From assembly GCA_016714225.1 (NCBI GenBank), contig JADJNS010000008.1, positions 310,001 through 374,000 of the forward strand: a DNA stretch of 64,000 nt, in the 5' to 3' direction. Made by a program: the position numbers and the translations under genes. The notes beneath the pieces are model-generated. The model had not been told where the DNA came from and made no database searches. It was given only the letters and a program-made list of their open reading frames with translations. Below are positions 42,069 to 51,625 of the stretch, piece after piece; the first letter of the stretch is position 1, and every line of letters starts with the position of its first letter. The DNA comes from Archangiaceae bacterium (lineage in GTDB: Bacteria > Myxococcota > Myxococcia > Myxococcales > Myxococcaceae).

Positions 42069-43109
42069 ATGAGCGACGCGACGATGAAGCAGTGGGCGGT
42101 GGTGGCCGTGGTGCTGGCAGGCTGCGATCAGCAGCTGCACGCGGGAGATCTGCCCGACGGAGGCCATCAGCAACAGAACCCTGATGCCTCGTTCACCGGC
42201 ACCACCGCAGAGAAGTACCAGCAGCTGTGCGAGCGCGTCGCCGCCATCGACTGCGAGGCGGCGTTTCGCTGCGACTGCAAGGCCCGCTACCAGTACCCCA
42301 ACATGGCGGCCTGCCTCGCCGACCACACGTGCCCTCCGATCGGCAACGCCGTCGCGGTCAAAGACGGCCGCGTCGTGTTCGACGACGCCGCAGCCGAGGC
42401 GAACCTCACCCGATACCAGGCCGACGCGAAGGCCTGCACTCTCAGCACGGGCTACTTCGGGGCTCCCCTGGTGGGCATGGTCGCGCCGGGAGGCGACTGC
42501 AGCTTCGACTGGGCCGGCGACACGTCTCCCCGGCTGGCATGCAAGCCCGGCCTGGTGTGCGAGCTCTCGCTGCCGGTTCCCGATGCCGGCCTGTTCCCCG
42601 CGCAGTGCGCGCCGCTCAGGCAAGACGGGCAGGCGTGCACCGGGCAGGACTATGGGCTGATTTCCTCGTGCGACAGCTACCAGGGCGGAACCCGCCGCCT
42701 GCTGTACTGCGATCTGCAGGGCGCCGAGTCGGGGGCCGGGGTGTGCCGCCACACCGCCGCCGCCCACCAGGCGTGCACCTCGAGCGTGCAGTGCGAGAGC
42801 GTTTCCTGCTCGAGCGGGGTGTGCGCGGCCACCGATACCTCCAATCGCTCCGACCTCTTCTGCGGGCCCGATCAGTGCGCCCTGAAGAGCAGCGGCGGCA
42901 CCGGCACCAACTGCGGCTCCACGTGGACCTGCCGCGGCAGCACCTACGGCGCCACCTGCACGGTCAGCGGCACCACCACCACCTGCAGCTGCACCAAGGA
43001 CACGGTGGTGACCGGCAACTTCACCAGCCAGGGCTTCTGCACCGCCAAGCTCGACACCCAGGCCGCCGCGGTCGCCGCGGCCTGCGGGTGGGACATTCTC
43101 GCCCCCTGA
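42069..43109 (+). CDS. Cys-rich lipoprotein
   Basis: The product is 346 residues from ATG 42069 (a GGAGG site lies 12 bases upstream; ATG 42084 gives a shorter, classical lipoprotein leader KQWAVVAVVLAGC). The mature part has over 25 cysteines in paired patterns, most in the C-terminal third. No enzyme motif is visible. It belongs to the broad group of myxobacterial Cys-rich lipoproteins. Confidence 0.78.
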   Translation: MSDATMKQWAVVAVVLAGCDQQLHAGDLPDGGHQQQNPDASFTGTTAEKYQQLCERVAAIDCEAAFRCDCKARYQYPNMAACLADHTCPPIGNAVAVKDGRVVFDDAAAEANLTRYQADAKACTLSTGYFGAPLVGMVAPGGDCSFDWAGDTSPRLACKPGLVCELSLPVPDAGLFPAQCAPLRQDGQACTGQDYGLISSCDSYQGGTRRLLYCDLQGAESGAGVCRHTAAAHQACTSSVQCESVSCSSGVCAATDTSNRSDLFCGPDQCALKSSGGTGTNCGSTWTCRGSTYGATCTVSGTTTTCSCTKDTVVTGNFTSQGFCTAKLDTQAAAVAAACGWDILAP

Positions 43110-43236
43110 AGCGGCAACGCAGCGAGAGCCGGGCTCGTGTCACCGCCTCACGCGCACCCCCCTCGTGCGACGTTCACGCGCCTGCGTGCCTGTGCCCGTG
43201 CCCGCCAAGAAATGCGCTCGGCCCCTGAGCCACGAG

Positions 43237-45132
43237 TCAATTCACCTCGGGCACGCCCCGCTCGAGCCGGCCGTACGCCTTGTCGTACGACTCGCTCGGC
43301 GGGTCATCGCCGAGCAGCTTCCACGCGATGGCGCCCACCGCCACCATCGGCGCGTCGAGCAGGGTGGCGCCCAGAATCACCCCCGAGAGCAGCGCCTGGC
43401 CGACGTAGTGCTCCCGCCGGTCGGGGCTCTCGGCGCTGTACGCCTTGCCCACGTCGAGCATCAGGCCGAACGCCGACGCCGCGATCGACGAGCCCTTGGC
43501 GACCTTCGTCATCCACTCTCCGCCCATGCCCATCGAGTGGCCGATCTCGGCCCACACCCCGACGGCGCGGGTGGTGCCCTCGGCGGCTTCGGCGGCGGTC
43601 TCGGGGTTGAGCCCGTGCTTCATCAGGTTCGACCAGGCCTGGCCCGCGGCGAAGGTGCTGAACAGCGCCGCGCCGGCGCGCAGCTTCGGTGACGCCTTCT
43701 CCCAGAATTCTCTTCCGCCCTCGGGGAGCTTGCCGGCCAGGTAGCTGTGCTCGGGCGCTTCGCCCAGCTTCGCCAGCAGCTCGCCGCCTAGGCCCAGCTT
43801 GCCGCTGTGCCCTTCGGGGTGAACGACGTGCTCGAACTCTTCGGGCGTCTGCGCCCGGCTCAGCTTGCCGACCTCTTTGCTCTCTTCCCGGGTCAGCGGC
43901 CGGCCGAGGGTGATCTCGAACATGCGCTCGGACACCATCTCGGGAATCTTCATTCCGAAGCGGTCGGGCAGGTGCGGCGCCATCGCCAGGGTCAGGCTCT
44001 TCAGCTGGCCCTTCGCTTCGGGCGAGTCGTAGGCCCCTTGCAGCACCACGCTCGCCACGCTGTAGGGGTCGGGCTTGAGCACGCCGTTGCTGCCGGCCAC
44101 CGCCGGCCACTTCGAGTTGCTCAGGCCGAACAGCTTCTGCCCCATCTCATCGCCGACCGACGTGCCCACCAGGCCCGCGGCGAGCTGGTTGAAGCGCTCG
44201 AGCCGCTTGGGCTGGGGCAGCTCGCTGAAGGCCTTCTTCATCTCGGGCGACTCGAGCTTCTCGATCAGGTGCCCGGCCGCAGCGTCGCGCACGCCCGCCG
44301 CGTCGACCGCCTTCTGGCGCAGCTTCTCGAGGTCCATCGCGAAGATGTCGAGGCGCGCCCCGAACTTGCGCTGCAGCTTCGACCACTCGGCGTCGCTGGT
44401 GCCCTGCGGGCGCCGCAGCTCGAGCTTCAGCTCGCCGGTCTTCGGGTCCTGCGAGATCTTCACGTCGCCGTGCGACTTCAGCTCTTCGAGCTTCGAGAGC
44501 CGCTCGCTCAGCGCGTTCGCCGCCTTCGCCGCGTCAGACGCAGCGGCGTCGTGGGCCGCGGCCAGCTGGTCGGCCTCTCTCATCGTCACCGGCGCCTTCT
44601 TGTCGAGCGCCGCGTCGTTCGCCTTCTTCACCGTGGCCGGGTCGACCCGGGGGTCCTTCAAGTCTTTCGCGACCGCGTAGGCCTCGCGAAACACCCGGGG
44701 CAGGTCGCCGTTCGCGTCGAGCGGCCGCCAGCCCTGCCCGGTGCCGTCGATGACGTCGCCGTCGCGCGCGGTGCCTTTGGGGAGCTTCAGGTGAAATGAC
44801 CACGCCCCGTGGTCGCGCACCGCGGCGATCTTCTCTCTGCCCACGGTGATCATCAGGTGATCGGCGTCGATGCCCGGCTTCACCTGCGCCACCCGCCCGT
44901 CGGCGAGGCGAAGCCGGTCTGGGTACCGGTTGCCGTTCTCGTCGGCCATCACCTGGAAGCGCAGGTACCCGTCTTTCGGCACCTGTTTGTCGAACGCGTC
45001 GCCGAAGTAGTCGGCCCACTCGTTCTGCACCGGCGCCTTGCCCTTGGTGGGGGCGGCGGGCGCGACCGGCGCGTCGGGCGACAGCGGGGCGGGCGGGGCG
45101 ATGGGCCGAAAGGTTCCGAGCGGAGGCGTCAT
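43237..45132 (-). CDS. Large Pro-rich/helical protein of unknown function
   Basis: The product is 631 residues from ATG 45132. The first 35 residues are Pro/Ala-rich with no signal peptide. A small beta domain follows (about 36-140: FQVMADENGNRYPDRLRLADGRV...), then a long charged, mainly helical region. The final 60 residues carry a hydrophobic pair of helices (VGQALLSGVILGATLLDAPMVAVGAIAWKLL). I cannot name the family. The layout, with an N-terminal Pro linker and a C-terminal hydrophobic hairpin, recalls secreted effector or matrix proteins, but that is inference. Confidence 0.68.
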   Translation of the reverse strand: MTPPLGTFRPIAPPAPLSPDAPVAPAAPTKGKAPVQNEWADYFGDAFDKQVPKDGYLRFQVMADENGNRYPDRLRLADGRVAQVKPGIDADHLMITVGREKIAAVRDHGAWSFHLKLPKGTARDGDVIDGTGQGWRPLDANGDLPRVFREAYAVAKDLKDPRVDPATVKKANDAALDKKAPVTMREADQLAAAHDAAASDAAKAANALSERLSKLEELKSHGDVKISQDPKTGELKLELRRPQGTSDAEWSKLQRKFGARLDIFAMDLEKLRQKAVDAAGVRDAAAGHLIEKLESPEMKKAFSELPQPKRLERFNQLAAGLVGTSVGDEMGQKLFGLSNSKWPAVAGSNGVLKPDPYSVASVVLQGAYDSPEAKGQLKSLTLAMAPHLPDRFGMKIPEMVSERMFEITLGRPLTREESKEVGKLSRAQTPEEFEHVVHPEGHSGKLGLGGELLAKLGEAPEHSYLAGKLPEGGREFWEKASPKLRAGAALFSTFAAGQAWSNLMKHGLNPETAAEAAEGTTRAVGVWAEIGHSMGMGGEWMTKVAKGSSIAASAFGLMLDVGKAYSAESPDRREHYVGQALLSGVILGATLLDAPMVAVGAIAWKLLGDDPPSESYDKAYGRLERGVPEVN

Positions 45133-45213
45133 GGGCCGGGCATTCAGCAAGCCCGGTTCCAACGCTCGAGCGGTGTGGGTTCGCGGGGTTGCGCCGCGTA
45201 CCCCGGCCCCGTG

Positions 45214-46239
45214 TCACGCGACACGGGAGCTGCGCGACTTCAGCGCGTAGCCGATCATCTTGTAGAGCAGCCGCGCGCCGACGTTGCCGTCCCACTCGTC
45301 GCCGTCGGGGCCGGGCGCCACTTCGTTGAGGTCGAGCCCGACGATCTGCTTGCCCGCGCGCACGACCGCGTCGAGCAGGCCCACGGCCTGGTTGAAGGTG
45401 AGGCCGCCCGGCACCGGCGTGCCGGTGTGGGGGCACAGCGTCGGCTCGAGGCCGTCGATGTCCCACGAGAGGTAGACGTGCTGCGGCAGCTCTTTGACGA
45501 TGCGGTCGGCCTGGTCGCGCCAGCTCTCTCCGGCGTCGCGCGCGCGGGCGAGCTGCGAGTCGAAGAAGGTCTGCACCCGGCCCTTCGAGCCCACGATCAG
45601 CTCGTACTCGCCCTGCGAGAAGTCGCGAATGCCGACCTGCACCAGCGTCTTCACCCCGGGCACCTTCGTCACCACGTTGTACATGATCGACGCGTGGCTC
45701 CAGACGAAGCCCTCGTACGCCTCGCGCAGGTCGGCGTGCGCGTCGAGGTGCAGCACGCCCAGGCCCGCGTACTTCTCGGCGCACGCCCTGATGTTGCCGA
45801 ACGGGGTCGAGTGATCTCCGCCCACCACGCCCACCAGCTTGCCCTGCGCGAACCAGGCCTTGGCGTGGCCGTACACCCAGTCGTTCATCTTCTGAGACAG
45901 CGCGTTGATGGGCGCCGGGTCGCCGCCGCCGCCGGCCTCGATGATCGGCGCGGCCAGCGCCTTGCCCTCGTCGCTCCAGTGCCGCACCTCTTCGTCTTCG
46001 TCGAGCATCGCGATGCCGGCCTCGTAGGGCTTGCCGGTGTCGACGTCGAAGAGGTCGACCTGCCGGCTCGCCTCGAGCACGGTGCGCGGGCCGTCGGCGG
46101 TGCCGCCGCCGTAGCTGGTGGTCGCCTCGAACGGCACGGGAATCAGCACCACCGCCGCGTCTTCGGGCTCGGTCGACAGGCCGTACACGCCCGAGTCGGG
46201 CGCCGCGGCGGCGTTGGGGTCGAAGCTCTGGGTCACCAT
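45214..46239 (-). CDS. Ureohydrolase (agmatinase/arginase family)
   Basis: The 341-residue product has the full binuclear manganese site: H143 (GGDHS), D166, H168 and D170 (DAHAD), and D260 and D262 (SWDIDGLEP). It hydrolyses agmatine or a related guanidino compound to urea; arginase cannot be excluded from sequence alone. ATG 46239 is chosen, and the coding frame upstream is spurious. It overlaps the stop of the MDR gene by 7 bases. Confidence 0.9.
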   Translation of the reverse strand: MVTQSFDPNAAAAPDSGVYGLSTEPEDAAVVLIPVPFEATTSYGGGTADGPRTVLEASRQVDLFDVDTGKPYEAGIAMLDEDEEVRHWSDEGKALAAPIIEAGGGGDPAPINALSQKMNDWVYGHAKAWFAQGKLVGVVGGDHSTPFGNIRACAEKYAGLGVLHLDAHADLREAYEGFVWSHASIMYNVVTKVPGVKTLVQVGIRDFSQGEYELIVGSKGRVQTFFDSQLARARDAGESWRDQADRIVKELPQHVYLSWDIDGLEPTLCPHTGTPVPGGLTFNQAVGLLDAVVRAGKQIVGLDLNEVAPGPDGDEWDGNVGARLLYKMIGYALKSRSSRVA

Positions 46240-47180
46240 GTCAGCACCGTCTTTCCGTACGTGTCGTTCGACGCCATCGCCTCGAAGGCCGCGCGCGCCT
46301 CGCTGAAGGGCTTCACCACCCCGACCTCGGCCTTCAGGTGGCCCTGCTTGAACAGCGGCAGCAGCGTTCGGGTGAAGCCCTGCGCCAGGGCGGCGCGCTC
46401 TTTCGGGCCGCGCGAGCGCAGGGTGGTGCCGATCACGTGCAGCCGCTTGCTCAGCACGGTGCGCAGCGGCACCTCGGCGCTGGGGCCCGCGGTGAGCCCC
46501 ACCACCATCACCGTGCCGCGCGGCGCCATCGCCTCGAGCGTCTCGGCGAAGTACGCGCCGCCCACCAGGTCGAGGCACACGTCGATCGGGGCGCCGCACC
46601 GGGAAGCGAACGACGACGGCTCTTCGACCAGCACCTTCTCGTCGCAGCCCGACTGATCGAGCTTCTTCTGGGTGCGCGAGGTGCCCACGCTCACCACCTT
46701 GAACGCGCGCGCCAGCTGCACCGCGGCGGTGCCCACGCCCGAGCCCACCGCGTGAATCAGCAGCCGCTGACCCTTCTTCACCTTGGCCTGCAGCCACGCC
46801 GCGTCCCACGCGGTCGAGAACGCCTCGACCACCGCCGCCGCCTCGGTGTCGCTCATCGACTTGGGCACCTTGATCACCTGCTTGCAGTCGATCGCCAGCT
46901 GCTCGGCGAACGCTCCGGCGGGCGTGAGGCCCATCACCCGCTCGCCCTTCTTGAACCCGGGCCCGCCGCTCAACACCTCGCCGCAGAACTCGAGCCCCGG
47001 CACGTCGGGGTAGCCGGGCGGAGCCGGGTACAGCCCCAGCGTCTGCAGCAGGTCGGCGCGGTTCAACCCCGCCGCCTTGACCTTCACCAAGAGCTCGCCC
47101 TTCTGGGGCTGGGGCGCTTCGATCTCCTTGAGCTGCAGCCCCGACGGACCTTCGGCTTCGGCAATGACCAGCGCGCGCAT
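46233..47180 (-). CDS. MDR-family NADPH:quinone oxidoreductase
   Basis: The 315-residue zinc-free medium-chain reductase has a GroES-like N-terminal domain (ADLLQTLGLYPAPPGYPDVPGLEFCGEV) and a Rossmann domain with VGSGVGTAAVQLARA (about 145-159). It reduces quinones or activated alkenes with NADPH. It starts 31 bases from the divergent aminopeptidase gene and is upstream of the ureohydrolase gene, which it overlaps. Confidence 0.9.
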   Translation of the reverse strand: MRALVIAEAEGPSGLQLKEIEAPQPQKGELLVKVKAAGLNRADLLQTLGLYPAPPGYPDVPGLEFCGEVLSGGPGFKKGERVMGLTPAGAFAEQLAIDCKQVIKVPKSMSDTEAAAVVEAFSTAWDAAWLQAKVKKGQRLLIHAVGSGVGTAAVQLARAFKVVSVGTSRTQKKLDQSGCDEKVLVEEPSSFASRCGAPIDVCLDLVGGAYFAETLEAMAPRGTVMVVGLTAGPSAEVPLRTVLSKRLHVIGTTLRSRGPKERAALAQGFTRTLLPLFKQGHLKAEVGVVKPFSEARAAFEAMASNDTYGKTVLTW

Positions 47181-47211
47181 CGGCCCCGACGCTTAGCGTA
47201 AGTAGCCGGGC

Positions 47212-48597
47212 ATGTCCTTCGCCGATCGCCGCCACCGCCTGCTGAAGAAGCTGTCTCGAGGCCTGCTGCTGTTCAGCGGCGGAGCGGTCTCGCGCAACTA
47301 CCCCGCCAACCCGTTTCCCTTTCGCGCCGACTCGTCGTTTCTCTACTTCTTCGAGCGGCCAGAGCCCGACAGCGCGGCGTACTTCGACCCCGCCAGCGGC
47401 AAGGTGACGCTCTACCTGCCCGAGCGCACGCTCGACGACGCGCTCTGGCACGGCGAGCGCGAGTCGTTCGAGGCGGCCCGGGCGCGGCACCAGGTCGACC
47501 AGGTGAAGAAGATCGAGTCGCTCGAAGAAGAGCTCAAGGCCGGGCGCTTCGACACCCTGGCGGTCGCCGACGCGCGCACCACCCGCCGCGCCCGCGCGCT
47601 GACCGGCGCCGATCTCGACTTCGACGACCCGCTGAAGGTCGGCCCGCTGCCGGTGCTCGAGGCGATCGCCTCGCTGCGCCTCATCAAAGACGCCGATGAG
47701 CTGGCCCAGATGCGCGAGACGGCGCGCATCACCCACGCCGCGCACGTCGAGGCGATGAAGGGCAGCACCCCCGGCACCCACGAGCAGGAGCTCGTCGGCG
47801 TGGTCGAGGGCCTCTTCGCCTGCGTGGGCGCGGTGCCGGCCTACGGCACCATTCTCACCGCCCGCGGAGAGGTGCTGCACCACCACGGCCACGACAACCG
47901 CCTGCAGGCCGGAGACATCGTGCTGCTCGACGGCGGCTGCGAGGCGAAGAGCGGCTACTGCAGCGACGTGACCCGCTGCTGGCCGGTGGGCGGCCCCTTC
48001 AGCGCAGAAGGCCGCGACGTCTACGACACCGTGCTGCAGGCAAACCTCGACGCCATCGCGAAGGTGAAGCCCGGGGTGCGCTACCGCGACGTGCACCTGC
48101 TCGCCTCGCGCACCGTCGCCGACGGCCTTGCGCAGATGGGGCTGCTCAAGGGCAACCCCGACGCGCTGGTCGAGTCGGGCGCCCACGCGGTGTTCTTCCC
48201 CCACGGGGTGGGGCACCAGCTCGGGCTCGACGTGCACGATCTCGAGACCTTCGGCGACCGGGTGCTGTACCCGGGCGGGCGCACCCGCAGCAGCCAGTTC
48301 GGCACCCGCTACCTGCGCATGGACATGGACCTCGCCGAGGGCATGACCTTCACCATCGAGCCGGGCATCTACTTCGTGCCCCAGCTCATTCGCTCGCCCG
48401 AGCTGCGCGCGCTTTTCAAAGACCAGGTCGACTGGGCGCTGGCCGAGAAGTTTCTCGCGATGAACGGCGGGCGCGGCTTCGGCGGCGTTCGCATCGAAGA
48501 CGACGTGCTGTGCACCGCCACCGGGGCCGAGGTGCTGACCGCCGCGATTCCCAAGGCGAAACAAGAGGTCGAGCAGCTTCCAATGACCCACCTGTAG
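47212..48597 (+). CDS. Aminopeptidase P-type metallopeptidase (M24B)
   Basis: The 461-residue product has all five metal ligands: D240 (LLDGGC), D252 (SDVTR), H335 (GVGHQLG), E383 (TIEPG) and E429 (RIEDD). The N-terminal domain (1-150) matches the AMP_N fold. It removes N-terminal residues next to proline. Only 31 bases separate it from the divergent reductase gene. Confidence 0.93.
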   Translation: MSFADRRHRLLKKLSRGLLLFSGGAVSRNYPANPFPFRADSSFLYFFERPEPDSAAYFDPASGKVTLYLPERTLDDALWHGERESFEAARARHQVDQVKKIESLEEELKAGRFDTLAVADARTTRRARALTGADLDFDDPLKVGPLPVLEAIASLRLIKDADELAQMRETARITHAAHVEAMKGSTPGTHEQELVGVVEGLFACVGAVPAYGTILTARGEVLHHHGHDNRLQAGDIVLLDGGCEAKSGYCSDVTRCWPVGGPFSAEGRDVYDTVLQANLDAIAKVKPGVRYRDVHLLASRTVADGLAQMGLLKGNPDALVESGAHAVFFPHGVGHQLGLDVHDLETFGDRVLYPGGRTRSSQFGTRYLRMDMDLAEGMTFTIEPGIYFVPQLIRSPELRALFKDQVDWALAEKFLAMNGGRGFGGVRIEDDVLCTATGAEVLTAAIPKAKQEVEQLPMTHL

Positions 48598-48654
48598 AGC
48601 CGCAGGGCAGGGCAGGGGGAAATCGCCCGGCTGCGCGGGGGCGACCATCTCTGC

Positions 48655-49575
48655 ATGATCTGGATCAAGTCCCTCGCTCGCGCCTCGAAGCACACCCCAT
48701 CGAACGCCCCGGCCGGTGCCCGACCCCGCGCGGTCGCGGTCGATTCGTTCGGCGCGACCGCCGCGCCGGCGCTCCCCCCGCCCGGGCTGCACGAGGGCAT
48801 GCACGGCGACGCGGTGCGGCGGCTGCAGAGCGCGCTGGTGAACCTGGGCGTCATGACCCGGGAGCAGCTGAGCACCGGCCCGGGCATCTTCGGCCCACGC
48901 ACCCTGCGCGCGCTGCGCCTGTTTCAAGAGCAGCACCACCTGGGCCGCAGCGGCGTCTTCACCGCCCAGACCCGCAGCAGCATGGCCGAGGCGATTCGCA
49001 CCGCGGCGGCGAAGCACCATACGCCGCGGCCCGACGCCGACCACGGCACGCCGTTCTACAACCAGCACGACCCGCGCTGGCGCAACCACCGGCTGGGGCG
49101 GAGGTTCACCATCGGCAACGCCGGCTGCGCGATGACCGCCACCGCGATGGCCCTGAGCCGCATCTCGGGGAGGCGCATCAACCCCGCCCAGCTCGATCGC
49201 TGGCTCGACCGGCACCACGGCTACTGGGGCGACGGCATCATCTGGGCGCGCGCCGCCGCCGCCCGCGGGCTGAAGGCAGGCAAGGTGCGGTGGAAGCTCT
49301 CGGCCATCGACCAGAGCCTGCGGCTGGGCAAGCCGGTGGTGATCGGCGTCGACTACAAGCGCGGCGACTTCGGAGGCGCCAACGGCACCGATCACTGGAT
49401 CACCGTGACCGCCCGGCGCCGCGACTCGCGGGGCCACGTCTACTACCTGGCGCATGATCCCGGCTCGGGCAGGCGGGTGCGCCTCTACCGGCACGGCCGC
49501 GTGCTGAAGAGCCCGGCCGGCACCCAGCACTACATTTCCACCGGGCAGTTGGTGGTGTTTCGCCGCCGCCGCTAG
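48655..49575 (+). CDS. C39-like cysteine peptidase with peptidoglycan-binding domain
   Basis: The product is 306 residues. A peptidoglycan-binding domain (about 46-115: GDAVRRLQSALVNLGV, GPRTLRALRLFQ) precedes a papain-like C39_2 peptidase domain with C158 (NAGCAMTA), H247 (TDHWIT) and D268 (AHDPG). It has no classical signal peptide, so export route is unclear. It probably cleaves peptides at or near the cell wall. A small TCGCCC/GGGCGA hairpin (48623-48644) precedes the gene. Confidence 0.85.
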   Translation: MIWIKSLARASKHTPSNAPAGARPRAVAVDSFGATAAPALPPPGLHEGMHGDAVRRLQSALVNLGVMTREQLSTGPGIFGPRTLRALRLFQEQHHLGRSGVFTAQTRSSMAEAIRTAAAKHHTPRPDADHGTPFYNQHDPRWRNHRLGRRFTIGNAGCAMTATAMALSRISGRRINPAQLDRWLDRHHGYWGDGIIWARAAAARGLKAGKVRWKLSAIDQSLRLGKPVVIGVDYKRGDFGGANGTDHWITVTARRRDSRGHVYYLAHDPGSGRRVRLYRHGRVLKSPAGTQHYISTGQLVVFRRRR

Positions 49576-49625
49576 TGCCCGCTAGTGCTGGCGCGCTCGA
49601 AACGAAGCTGCTACCTCGAGCCGCG

Positions 49626-50483
49626 ATGCCCGCCTGGTTTTCCAAGAAGCCGAAGATCCTCTCCTCTGACCCGAACGAGGCCGAGCTCGAGCGCAACTCG
49701 CGCATGGAAGGGCTGTGGGTCAAGTGCGACGACTGCGGTGAGATTCTCTACCGCGCCGACCTGGAGAAGGTGCTCAACGTCTGCCCCGCGTGCAGCCACC
49801 ACATGGCGCTGCCGGCGCGCGCGCGCCTCAACGCGCTGCTCGACCCGGGCTCGTTCGAAGAGCTCGACACCGGCCTCGAGCCGCAAGATCCGCTCGGGTT
49901 CTCGGACTCGAAGAAGTACCGAGACCGCATCAAGTCGACCAAGAAGAACCTCGGCGAGAACGACGCCTTCGTCAGCGGAGTCGGCAAGCTCGACGGCCAG
50001 ACCGTCTCCATCGGCGCGTTCATCTTCGAGTTCATGGGTGGCTCGATGGGCAGCGTGGTGGGCGAGAAGGTGACGCGGGTGTTCGAGCGCGCCTTCGATC
50101 TCAAGTGCCCGGCGATTCTGTTTCACGCCAGCGGCGGCGCGCGCATGCAAGAGGGCATCTTCTCGCTGATGCAGATGGCGAAGACCTCGGCGGCGATCTC
50201 CCGGTTCCGCGCGGTGAAGAAGCCGTACCTCTCGGTGATGCTGCACCCCACCACCGGCGGGGTGGCGGCCTCGTTCGCCTGGCTGGGCGACGTGATTCTG
50301 GCCGAGCCCAAGGCGCTGATCGGCTTCGCCGGCCCGCGCGTCATCGAGCAGACCATTCGACAGAAGCTGCCCGAGGGGTTTCAGCGCAGCGAGTTTCTGC
50401 TCGACCACGGCATGATCGACGCGATCGTGCAGCGCAAAGATCTGAAGAGCCGCCTCGCCCAGCTCATCGGGCTGATGGCGTAG
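49626..50483 (+). CDS. accD: Acetyl-CoA carboxylase carboxyltransferase subunit beta
   Basis: The product is 285 residues. The N-terminal zinc ribbon has C34, C37, C53 and C56, and the carboxyltransferase core includes GGSMGSVVGEK, FHASGGARMQEG and HPTTGGVAASFAWLGD. It makes malonyl-CoA together with AccA and biotin carboxylase. ATG 49626 matches the family N-terminus. folC follows after 6 bases, a common bacterial arrangement. Confidence 0.96.
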   Translation: MPAWFSKKPKILSSDPNEAELERNSRMEGLWVKCDDCGEILYRADLEKVLNVCPACSHHMALPARARLNALLDPGSFEELDTGLEPQDPLGFSDSKKYRDRIKSTKKNLGENDAFVSGVGKLDGQTVSIGAFIFEFMGGSMGSVVGEKVTRVFERAFDLKCPAILFHASGGARMQEGIFSLMQMAKTSAAISRFRAVKKPYLSVMLHPTTGGVAASFAWLGDVILAEPKALIGFAGPRVIEQTIRQKLPEGFQRSEFLLDHGMIDAIVQRKDLKSRLAQLIGLMA

Positions 50484-50489
50484 CGGCAG

Positions 50490-51624
50490 GTGGACTCGCG
50501 GCAAGAAGCGCTGCTCTGGCTCGAGGCCCTGCAGCCCTCGACCATTCGCCTGGGCCTCGACCGGGTGCGCGCGGCGCTCAAGGCGCTCAAGAGCCCCGAG
50601 ACCCACTACCCCTCGGTGCACGTGGCCGGCACCAACGGCAAGGGCTCGACCTGCGCCTTCGCCGCCTCGTGCCTGCGCGTGAGAGCTCGACCTGACCTAC
50701 TTCGAGTTCACCACGCTGCTGGCGCTGCAGCACTTCTCGGACGAGCGGGTCGACGTGGCGGTGCTCGAGGTCGGCATGGGCGGCCGCCTCGACGCGACCA
50801 CCGCGGCGCGCTCGGTGGTGAGCGCCATCACCCCGGTCTCGTTCGATCACATGGAGTACCTGGGCCACACCCTGGCCGCCATCGCGGCGGAGAAGGCCGG
50901 CATCATCAAGCCCGGCGTGCCGGTGGTGGTGGGGCGGCAAGAGCCCGACGCGCTCAAGGTCATCGAAGAGACCGCCCACAAAGCCGGCGCGAAGATCTTC
51001 GAGCTCGGCAAGGAGTTCGACTTCGAGCCCGAGCCTTCGGCCAAGTGGACCTACCGGGGCATGCGCACCCGCGTCACCGGCCTGTGGCCGGGGCTGCGCG
51101 GCCCGCACCAGGTGCAGAACGCGGCGGTGGCGCTCGCCTGCCTCGAGCTGATCGAAGATCGCGGCCTCAAGATCTCCCGCGAGAACGCCCGCGTCGGGCT
51201 CGCCGAGGCCGAGTGGCCCGGCCGCCTCGAAGAGCTGCCCGGCACCCCGCGGGTGGTGCTCGACGGCGCCCACAACGCCCACGGCGTAGAGACGCTGGTG
51301 AAGGCGCTCGACGCGGTCTACCCCGGGCGCCCGGTGCACCTGGTCTTCGGCGTGCTGGCCGACAAAGACTGGCACCCGATGCTCAAGGCGCTGCTCCCGC
51401 GCTGCGCCGCCGTGTACCTCACCCCGGTGCGCAGCCCGCGCACGCTCGAGCCGTCGTCGTACGTCGACGAGGTGAAGCGGCTGGTGGCGGGCCCGGTGCA
51501 GGTGTTCGGCTCGGCGCCCGAGGCGTTGGCCGCGGCACGCAAGGCAGCCCCCGACGACGCGATCGTGCTGGGCGCCGGCTCGCTGGTGCTGGTGGGGCAG
51601 CTGCGGCAGAGCGTGCTGGGCTGA
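50490..51624 (+). pseudogene. folC: Dihydrofolate/folylpolyglutamate synthase with internal deletion and frameshift
   Basis: The N-terminal part (50490-50680) has the P-loop HVAGTNGKGST, and the C-terminal part (from 50683, in the +1 frame) has ELDLTYFEFTTLLALQHFSDER, EVGMGGRLDATT, and continues intact to the stop at 51624. Between CLR and ELD the segment that normally contains the YTSPHL...ERI motif (about 50-60 residues) is missing and the frame changes. This leaves no intact protein in the given sequence. FolC is generally essential, so the break may be an assembly artefact or there may be another copy elsewhere. GTG 50490 is the start. It follows accD by 6 bases. Confidence 0.8.
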
Positions 51625-51625
51625 C

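Noticed and set aside
45214..49530. A giant 1,438-residue protein on the minus strand
   Set aside because: Only the last 341 residues match a known family. The upstream part is antisense to clear genes and is produced by high G+C content.
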